DNA from: Gautieria morchelliformis
Lineage: Eukaryota; Basidiomycota; Agaricomycetes; Gomphales; Gomphaceae
Direction: 5' to 3'
Length of the DNA: 64,000 bases
Assembly: GCA_015179125.1 (NCBI GenBank)
Contig: WHVA01000321.1
Span: 62,001-126,000, forward strand
Below are positions 56,440 to 64,000 of the stretch, piece after piece. Position 1 is the stretch's first letter; each line of letters starts with the position of its first letter. The notes under the pieces are model-generated. The model had not been told where the DNA came from and did no database searches. It was given only the letters and a program-made list of their open reading frames with translations. Position numbers and translations under genes: made by a program.

Positions 56440-58160
56440 CCTCCACTTCCACCTTTGGCTATCTCTGCTGTCAGCTCCTTCTCACGAGCATCCAACGACG
56501 CAAGTGTTGTCTCCAGTTCAGCTTGCTCGAGTGCTTCGCTTGTCAGGTCTGTTGAAGTCAATGGCTTTGACTGGAAAATGAAAAGTGGTTATTCAATATT
56601 AGCCTCGTTTCCTCTGTCATGCTCACAGCTGGAGGATGAGACTTTGTGTTCAACATCAGGGGAGCTGGCAAGTCAGGTGAAGGCTTTTCAATACCCATCA
56701 GTTTCATGGTGGTAGTCAACTGCTCTTGCTTCCTTCTATCTCCTTCATCCTGCTGACTCTCTAGTTTTCACGCTCCAGCCAGGGCAGATCAGCCCCCAGC
56801 CAAAGCATAAGCGGCCTTAGATTTTTCCCTCTGTCCGGTGGTGTGCCTCCTCCAAACATACCAAATGGCTTCCAGTGAGATAATGATATGGACGTGTGGT
56901 TCCTCTTGACATCTGGTTGAGGGGAAGGTGGAGAGTTCTCAACCAAGCTTAGCAGTGAGATCCAGCCCAGGACCAGTAATGGGAAGATCCGCGAGAGATT
57001 TGCCAAGAGGTATGCCATGAGGAAGAGGCAGAGCTTTGGCGTGTACGACGTCGGCGAGATGAGGATGGCGGTTCTAAAACCCTGTCGTGCATGTAATTCC
57101 AAGGCCAAAGAGTTTGACTCAATTTGGCTGGCGTGGCCTCCCTCGGGGACGAATTCTTCGTCTTCCGATACTCGATATAGCACTGACCGCCCACCCGACC
57201 GCAAGCTTGACCTCTCTGCTTCATCAGTAATGCTCCTCTCATCCCCGTAAATACCGGAAAGAGTGCTTGACGCATCGCCTCCCATCTTCCGGGGCATCTC
57301 AACACCCGTACCATTCATGGCACGTTCCATCAACAATAGGCCATAACTCTCGTTCTCTTCTTGAAGCTTGTTGTTGACCCATTTGAGATCGGCAAGCTCG
57401 GTGCGCAGCATCTGTACCATCATCTGGAGAGATGTGTGGCTCGTGGAGAAATTTGAAAGCTCCAGTTTCAGAGCAGTAATTTCTGGTCCATCTGGCACTT
57501 CAACATCATTTCTCGTCGGAGGATGAGCGACTGGCGTTGCTGGAGATGTTGGGTGAGCCTCGCTCAGCGCAATGGAATCGGCAATGGAGGGTGCGGGAGA
57601 AATTTGCCGTTCAGGAGCTTCCTGTAGAAGCTTTCTCGCCGCCGTCAATGATTGTATGCGTGATTTAGGGTGTTGCTCATTGTCATAAAGTGCTTGACGC
57701 TCGGCTTCAAAAGTGGCGGTTTGCTCCGTATACCTACGCAAGGCCTCTCTGTTCTCTCTCTCAAGATCTCGCACCTGAGATCGCAGTTTCTCTGCAATCT
57801 CCTTACATGTAGCTACGTCTTCTTCTATCGAGATTGATCAGCGTAAAGCTCTGCCAGGCGCGACTCCGCCGCATGCAGTGTAGACATGACGGTTGCATTC
57901 TCCGTAGTGAGCTCCTTTAGCTGCATAATAGATGTTGAGGGACGGTGGAACATCGGCACGAAATATAAAGATTTGTCTTTGCCCGATTATGCAATGTCGG
58001 CAGGTTACATGGGCTCTTCTGAGAGAAACGGCGGACCTTGACCTTCTGCGGGAATTCTTGCGTCCTTCTCAGAGTCGTCAGCAGAACCAGATTGGTCGAT
58101 GGTCAGTCGTCCACTCACGCGGTGAAGCGCCGTGAAGAGGCGGAAGTCGGTCAGAGACAT
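56440..58160 (-). CDS. Coiled-coil host protein, probably broken
   Basis: The family is not named with confidence. The main frame (57,774-56,761) starts within a long coiled coil (RDLERENREALRRYTEQTAT), has a Ser/Pro-rich linker, then a second coiled coil (LRTELADLKWVNNKLQEENE SYGLLL). Upstream exon sequence includes LKELTTENATVMSTLHAAES near 57.9 kb, after a clear acceptor. A one-base frame change near 57,830 separates it from the main frame. A possible N-terminal exon starts at ATG 58,160 (MSLTDFRLFTALHR), but its phase does not join cleanly. Coding-like text continues past the stop at 56,761 (MKLMGIEKPSPDLPAP, LTSEALEQAELETTLASLDA), so the stop may lie in an intron or be a break. Confidence 0.55.
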
Positions 58161-58359
58161 GGGCCACAGGCAGACATGGAGGCAGCACGTGAAGAGACAG
58201 CTCGAAGGCCAAAGGAGGGCAGAGACGTATATGGCAGCCGTTGCGGGTAATGTGGGTACCAATGCCATGAAGGGTCAAGGGCTGATGGTGGGGGCAGAAA
58301 GGACGGGACGCGGGCACATTAAATCACTTATGAAAATCCGGGGCCGTATCGCCTTCGGT

Positions 58360-58475
58360 GCGAATGATGGCACACCGTCCAGCCAGCGTGAGGTGAGACT
58401 TGGGCCCGCGTCTGGCGCACGCTGCGAATGAGGCCACACCGTCCAGCCAGCGTGAGGTGAGACTTGAGGCTCGCG
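58360..58475 (+). repeat. Two-unit 64-bp tandem repeat
   Basis: CACACCGTCCAGCCAGCGTG occurs at 58,371 and 58,435. Confidence 0.85.
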
Positions 58476-58604
58476 ACGTCGTGTGCCAGACGCCTATTCG
58501 CTACATGGGTTACCAGGAGATTAAGGAGGTCGTACCGAACGAGGAGTCACGAACGTGTGTTGACGTGAAGACCAAGTGTCGGTAGGGCACATCCAGCACC
58601 GACC

Positions 58605-58745
58605 AGCGAGCGAATGCACGATGGAGACAGCGGAGAGGAAAGGGGAGGAGGTCCGTGTCTGAGAACGGGAGAGGAAAGGGCCCGGTAAAGGGGCGGGTGC
58701 GAGGTCAGGCACAGACTACAGTCGCCCACGACTGCAAAGCTGGTC
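58605..58745. repeat. 140-bp inverted copy of 53,785-53,925
   Basis: See the partner repeat. Here it ends in the short tandem AAAGCTGGTC AAAGCTGGTC. No Gypsy integrase follows. Confidence 0.8.
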
Positions 58746-58749
58746 AAAG

Positions 58750-60315
58750 CTGGTCGGTGCAAGAAAGAAAATTTGGGATGCAGACGAGGAACTAAGGTTT
58801 GTGTAGCGATGTGGAGTTCGGGTAGCAGATCGCGGAAGGTGTATATATAGATTCTGGCTATGGGTGCTGCCATATCAACAGATATTCACAGCATCGCTGA
58901 AGCAATGCACAATTTGCAATACGGAAGGGTCTGATAGAAGAACATCATATGAAGAAGAATTAAAGTTCGTAATAACACGTAGAAGCATCAGATATAGTTA
59001 GCCGCCTGAATATTCTCGTCAGATTGTTCACTACATCCAGCATGGGCTGGAAGTGGTTCGGAGGAGTTTTAGAGATCCTTTCAAGCAATTTGATGTCGAA
59101 CGGCATGTAATGGGTCCTCATTGGCAATCCAGTGTGAGCGTCAGCAGAATGTCAATGAAAGCAAACCGTCACAAGCTCACCTCATATGACGAAGAATGCT
59201 CCATCTATGGCATCGTTTACGTAGCTGCTCAGCACGAATCAGCGCTAGGGTCGAAGGAGACGTGGACGCAGACAAGAATAGCGAGGGATTAATATTAAGT
59301 ATTGACGATCTGATGGGTGGAGCTCCAACGTTACGGCGCTTGTGGAGGGGAAAGGCCATGTCTAGACTCTCGAACCAGTAACCAGTATGAAACTTCTTAT
59401 AGAGCCTGGAGCCACTTAGGAGTCGCGGAGTAACAATCTCCGCTTGAATCTTTTGTGAATATGAGCTGACATTACGACAGCTACAATTTTTTCCAAACTG
59501 ACTTATCGAATAACGGCAAAAAAGCATTCCAGACGTCCAATATCGTTTATTGTCGCTAGGTCGCACAGTCCCCATCCTAATAATATCATACTAAACAAAC
59601 TGCAAACACATCGCATATCACCTCAGTAGCTCCCTGGGCTTCCTTGGGCCACGGGGAACAGCTCTACATCACCGTCACAGAGGATACATCGAGTGCAATA
59701 TCGTCGTTACCATGTCGTTGTGAAATTCGATGGTCTCTTCATACGACCCCTTCCTACGTCGTACAGGACATGCGCCAAAATGAGAATTGTCTCGTGTCGC
59801 GCTATCGAGCAATGTTGGCACGAACTGATACCTCTTCCGAGATCATCCAGCATCGCTACAGAATTAGAGCCACATGCATACTCTGGTGATTGAGCTGGTC
59901 AGGCTAGATCTCCCCCATATCATGTCGCTTCCTCGTGTTCTCAGGTTCATAAGTAAACCACTGGAGATGCGTCATCTTAATACACGTCGGGGAGCTTCAT
60001 CGCAGTGTTTTCATGTATGAGTCGTCAATGAGTGCCAAGTGTGCTTACATTACGACAAGTTTCAAATGGATTCTGGAGACCATTCCGCCCAGGAAAATCG
60101 GTAGTAATAACCAGTTCCTGGCTGGCCTCAATTACTCACCCGAGCAAGTAACCATATGCGGCCGATGCTTCTACGTTGTGTTATTAACTTTGATTCTTTT
60201 ACACGTGACATTCTTCTATCAGACCCACCCACCTTGCAAATTGTGCCCTGCTTCCGACGGCACTGATATTGGATGCTATGAATATCTGTCGACCTGGCAG
60301 CACCCATTGCCAGAA
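58750..60315. other. No gene supported
   Basis: Several frames of 60-150 codons exist, but none has a recognisable domain or consistent splice signals. The last part is probably the promoter of the DUF6533 gene. Confidence 0.4.
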
Positions 60316-60316
60316 C

Positions 60317-60326
60317 CTATCTATAT
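60317..60326 (+). promoter_or_regulatory. TATA-box-like element of the DUF6533 gene
   Basis: CCTATCTATATAGACCCC lies about 95 bp upstream of ATG 60,416, a usual distance for a fungal core promoter. Confidence 0.4.
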
Positions 60327-60415
60327 AGACCCCTTCCGCGGTCTGCTACTCCAGCCCCACATCCCTACGCCAAAGTTAGTCCCTTGTGTGCATTCCGGTT
60401 TTTCTTTCCTCTATC

Positions 60416-61096
60416 ATGTCTCAGGCGGACCCATCGGCTGCAATCCAGGTGCTATCCGACTTGTACGTACTTGCTACATTGAGTGAGATACAGAAGAACT
60501 TATCTGAATTAGCTTTACGCTCAACTCTACCACCGTCGCAGCGCTTGGTATGCGTGCATATCTCCTATCTAATTCCACGATTTCCATAACTTGTTACACA
60601 GCACTGCTCATCTATGATACTCTTCTCACACTACCATCTGAGATCAGGCACATTTGGTGCAAGACCGTCAAAATTGGCACCGTTCTCTATTTATTCGCTC
60701 GTTACCTGCCCATGGGTTTGCTTCTTGTTGACATATATGTCAATGTATCTAACTTGTCCCTTGAGGTATATTATGTTCATGGTTCTCATCTGTAACACCC
60801 TTACTGATTGGAATGTGTCTAGTATGACTTGCATTTGTTATGAAGAAGCAACCTAGAGACTCATATATTCAAAGGAAATGTAATACTGTATTTCACCTGG
60901 CTACTGCTTTAGGTGTACCTTCTATGATTGGTGTACAGGGTGAGTGATTACACCCATATATTTCTCAGGCAGAAGGATCAACACATTTGATTATCTAGGA
61001 CTATTGTTAGCTCTTGCCTATGCTATTTCCCTTCGGAATCAAACAGTTTTGGGTGTTCTTGGGCTGCTTCTTCTTGGTACTATTATCATTGAAGTG
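60416..61096 (+). CDS. DUF6533-family membrane protein, 3' part missing
   Basis: A large Agaricomycete family of multi-pass membrane proteins of unknown function. Exons 60,416-60,462, 60,513-60,547 and 60,602-60,765 join in frame through 50 and 54 bp GT-AG introns: MSQADPSAAIQVLSD, then TLNSTTVAALALLIYDTLLT, LPSEIRHIWCK, GTVLYLFARYLPMGLLLVDI, YVNVSNLSLE. A further exon at about 60,969-61,096 encodes LLLALAYAISLRNQ and a hydrophobic segment (VLGVLGLLLLGTIIIEV). The linking exon around 60,823-60,950 is unclear and has an early stop in the simplest model. Soon after 61,200 the sequence becomes a Gypsy fragment, so the C-terminus is lost or displaced. Confidence 0.65.
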
Positions 61097-61249
61097 GTAT
61101 GTCCATGTGCAGACTTTGTATAAATAGCATAAGCTCATTTCACTGGATATAGTGCCAGTCTGTTTTGAGTAACTGCAATCTCACTAGTTCACAATCTAAT
61201 ACATTGACTTTGTCAGTACTAGGACTTTCTGCTTAGATTTATACTAACA

Positions 61250-62130
61250 AATTGCTGAGGCAGGCAAATGAAATGCCATCAGGGTCCTGTTCATGCAGCA
61301 TGGTCACCATGCTCAGGTGTGCCAGGACAAAGCCCAGGAAAGGAGTCACAGAACAGGCTGCTTCATCATTGACAAGGGCACCACCAACAACATCCAGGAT
61401 GTTCTCCAGGGTTGGCTCTACAACCCTGAAGGAATTCCACCTGCCATCCGCAAGGAGCATGATGGCAGCCTTAACATCCATGACGTGGATGTATGGATGT
61501 GGCTGAGGGTGATTGCTCCCAGAAACACAAAGCCCCCCTCACCCCTCAGGACATGCATACATGACCTGTTCCATACCACGGACCAGTGGTGGACTTTCAT
61601 ATCAGACAGTGAAAGCCTGTTCACCACGAGTGACACCATGAGGGTGTCCATCACCGGAGTATTCCTGATCCAAGGTCAGACCACCCAAGACATTCCTCTC
61701 AAGGAAGTCGCTGGCTGGCTAGGCAGGCATGGCATTCTGACCTGTGAGACCACAGCATGGGTCAAGTGATTCACCCAATGTGACCTCACTGGGACTGTGT
61801 TCAATGCTCCTGCCCAGTTAGGGCAGGAGAGGCTGCGGCAGGCAGCTCTGTGTGACCATGAAAGAGCCACCATGACATCGGACATGGCATTAAGGACCCC
61901 CCGAACACAGCTACACCAAGAGCTAGCTGTTACATGGTGCCCTTCGCCAGTGAACAACCCAGTCGCCAAGGCAGCCTTCTAGCAGGAAATGGGCATCAAA
62001 TTCTCACTCAATGCCCCCGCCGATGACTCATATCTACCGATGGACCCCCACAGTCCTATGGCCCCATATGACAATATCAACATGTCAGATGCAGCGACCA
62101 ATGATCTCACCAGGGATCTTTATGAGTGAT
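61250..62130 (+). pseudogene. Extra reading frame of Gypsy element 3, end part
   Basis: Homologous to the C-terminal part of the extra frame of Gypsy 2: GWLYNPEGIPPAIRKEHDG, DVDVWMWLRVIAPR, TTDQWWTFISDSESL, with the end DLYE. It lies directly before a purine tract (GAGGGGGAGGG) and an LTR. It is broken, with a few interruptions. Everything upstream in Gypsy 3 is missing. It could be the displaced 3' end of Gypsy 1, which has the same orientation, but the LTRs differ substantially. Confidence 0.75.
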
Positions 62131-62157
62131 CCCTGAGTTGTTCATAGAGGGGGAGGG

Positions 62158-62400
62158 TGTAAATACCCTATTTACCGGCATTGCCCCTAAGGCAAGCATG
62201 CTACTCGAGTAATTAGCTAATGCCAATGGATCTTTAATGATCCACTGTATAGTTCTTGCATAGGAACCACACTACAGTTCCTCATCTTAACTTACCTTAC
62301 CCTGTCACTATGTAGCACATGGAATACCCCATATTGGTTGAGTTCTGCTTGCCCTTGTGATACAAGGGTCTAAGAGCATATCTCTTACAAGAATCCCGGA
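62158..62400 (+). mobile_element. Gypsy element 3, 3' LTR (start)
   Basis: Begins TGTAAATACCC right after the purine tract. Aligns with 47,468-47,660 and with the reverse complement of 50,860-51,158. It is cut off near 62,400, where an LTR A block follows. Confidence 0.8.
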
Positions 62401-62432
62401 GTTCAGATCTAAAAGGACAGTGGCTCCAATTT

Positions 62433-63492
62433 GTGTGTTGCACCCCCAATGATCTATCATCCTAAGTATTTCAGAATGGAAGTCAGAAGTTGGAAGAGAT
62501 GGAGGAGAGATGGGTTCAAGAATAGAGCTAAGTCGAAGGTCGGAGGTCAGATGTCAGATGTCAGAAGACCCAAGGTTGGAAGGTGGAAAGACAGAGATCT
62601 TGCAAACTCACTATGCTAAGAACAGGAGACAGTGCAGAGGGAATAACTTATTGAACTCAATTATCTCATTGCAGAAACAGAGAGCATACATGACTGAGTT
62701 TTATGCAAAGAGCTGGAACAACAAGTAATGAGGCAAGAGTAAGCAATTCTGGTGCAAGCAGAAGTAACTATAACAAACAGAGTAACTGACTAATGTGGAA
62801 CAAGAGAACTACAAGGGGGTGCAAGGTAGAGTCAAGAACAATAGGGAAAAGAACAAGGGGAATGTAAGTCTAATGTACATCAGAACAAACAGGACACCTG
62901 ATGTTCCCGACTTGGCATCCTGCTGTGCTAAGGCTCAACTACAGAGGGCCGATGAATATGTTATTTCATTATTTCATTGCCTTGCCAAAATGGGAAGGAC
63001 TGGGAGGAGTCTGCGCATTAACTCGAGCGCAGGGAAGATAGAGAAAAGAAACTTGAGACTGATAGTGAGGACACTGTTAACTCACTTGACCGGACTCAAC
63101 AATGTGAGTGAATGGGCTAAAACCAATGAGTTGTTGTAGCTAAAGTCCTAGCTACTTATACAGTGATGAACAGGGGTAAAACCCTATGGAACATTGGATT
63201 AGGAGTGCATACATCACCAATGATGTCAATGATGATGCTATGTGCCCCTAGGTGGATAATCCATTGATGATGATGTATGCCCCTAGGAGGATAATCCATT
63301 GATGATAATGTATGCCCCTAGGAAATGTCCTCGTAGAATCCAATAACAGAATAGAGTCCAAAGGGGGTGCAGAAGGACCAAAGGGAGTCAAGGGTCAAGG
63401 GTTGTGGATGTTGCAGAATAGAGTCGGAGGTGGTGCGGAAGTGATGGGGAGGTGGTGCAGAGGTGGTGGAGTTGAGCTGCATGGACATAACA
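62433..63492 (-). mobile_element. LTR, family A, with nested LTR B
   Basis: Reverse complement resembles the solo LTR at 54,729-55,341: shared GAATAGAGTCGGAGGTG, a region around TAATGTGGAACAAG, and the terminal ATAACA at 63,492. The left boundary is uncertain. It is opened by a 390-bp family B LTR. No target duplication was found, so it may be a remnant. Confidence 0.65.
62959..63348 (-). mobile_element. Solo LTR, family B (390 bp), nested in LTR A
   Basis: Ends TGTTAT and AATAACA, with the 5-bp duplication GAATA on both sides (62,954-62,958 and 63,349-63,353). Its right 260 bp match 16,600-16,862. It has an internal near-duplication of the phrase TGATGATGTATGCCCCTAGG, about 40 bp apart. Confidence 0.9.
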
Positions 63493-64000
63493 CTATTCTA
63501 AGAACATTTATCAAAGTTGTTCCAATGACATGGAGTGTAGTTCTCATGGGTTGCTTTTAACATGCCTTTTTTTATGCTGAGAGATAATAATGTAAGAAAT
63601 TTAATTCCTGATTTTACTGTATAATAATGCCATAAAAAAGGTTACAGAAAAAGGAGATCTTAAAAAGACTTGTTGTGCCAAATGGACGTACTTACAGTTC
63701 TTTAAAAGGATATTAGATATATCCATCTGTGGAGCTATGAGACCTACTAAGTACCGACACTAGTCCGACAGTATGGGACACCATCTAGAATCAGAGTGTG
63801 CTGCGACAGGGAAATGAACGCATGTCCTTCATATATCTACATGGGTCATTCCACGAATAGTTAACGTAATGCACGACTGCGTTGAGTCCGATACCCTGAG
63901 AACGGCATTATAGAGTCTACAACGTGTCATAACATTGATACCAGGTAGCATCCAAAGCACAGCTGTTCAGCAAATGAGTCTGAGAAACACGGACCAACGC
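63493..64000. other. No gene supported
   Basis: AT-rich sequence followed by mixed sequence. No repeat or domain was recognised up to the window end. Confidence 0.4.

Noticed and set aside
47468-62400. Joining the Gypsy 1 5' part and the Gypsy 3 3' end as one element
   Set aside because: Orientation agrees, but the two LTRs differ too much to be a recent pair and other sequence lies between, so they are listed separately.
1-64000. CRISPR array, bacterial operons or phage
   Set aside because: The repeats are satellites, LTRs or TIRs, genes have spliceosomal introns, and all recognised families are fungal or eukaryotic mobile elements.

Overview
The window looks like a repeat-rich accessory region of a mushroom-forming basidiomycete (Agaricomycetes). 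Host exons are short, with 45-65 bp GT-AG introns. Host families fit this: a NACHT-ankyrin NLR, a DUF6533 membrane protein, a Pcl-type cyclin and tubulin cofactor A. The mobile elements also fit: a Plavaka-type CACTA transposase, two Helitron families, Ty1/Copia and Ty3/Gypsy elements and several solo LTRs. No rRNA gene, CRISPR array or convincing intact tRNA gene was seen. This is taxonomic inference from gene families, not a species call.

Layout. 0.4-7.1 kb: Helitron A copy 1 (+). 7.1-9.8 kb: sparse, with two doubtful small ORFs. 9.8-11.3 kb: decayed Pcl-type cyclin gene split by a solo LTR. 11.4-17.5 kb: Plavaka transposase (-), opened by a solo LTR and by a 2-kb insert of unknown nature. 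17.5-19.6 kb: unassigned sequence, a 17-bp tandem repeat and an LTR-like block. 19.6-26.7 kb: Helitron A copy 2 (-). 26.7-31.1 kb: Copia element with a full-length 1,340-codon reading frame. 31.1-34.6 kb: long inverted repeats enclosing a tubulin cofactor A pseudogene and an unknown gene. 35.8-40.4 kb: NLR pseudogene carrying two copies of one small TIR element, followed by a solo LTR. 41.4-47.5 kb: old Copia element opened by a TA-target DNA transposon. 47.5-53.8 kb: two Gypsy elements, one inside the other. 54.1-56.2 kb: remnant of a second Helitron family with a solo LTR inside. 56.4-58.2 kb: coiled-coil host gene. 60.4-61.1 kb: 5' part of a DUF6533 gene. 61.2-63.5 kb: Gypsy 3' end and nested LTRs.

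How it fits together. Almost every host gene has been hit by an element, and many insertions can be dated relative to each other because clean target duplications remain (TCTAG, CTTGT, GGGTC, GATGG, GAATA, TA, ACG, AAT). Helitron A copy 2 is the key joint. Its two ends are each canonical, but they abut two unrelated LTRs, each cut at an A|T site. This suggests recombination between two Helitron copies at different loci. Other leads are a gene-carrying inverted-repeat unit (31-34.6 kb), an extra conserved reading frame between integrase and 3' LTR in Gypsy elements, and iteron-like motif arrays in the Helitron leaders. I did not find a clearly intact novel multi-gene system. The work was done by eye, so identities and boundaries are approximate unless a base-exact junction is given.
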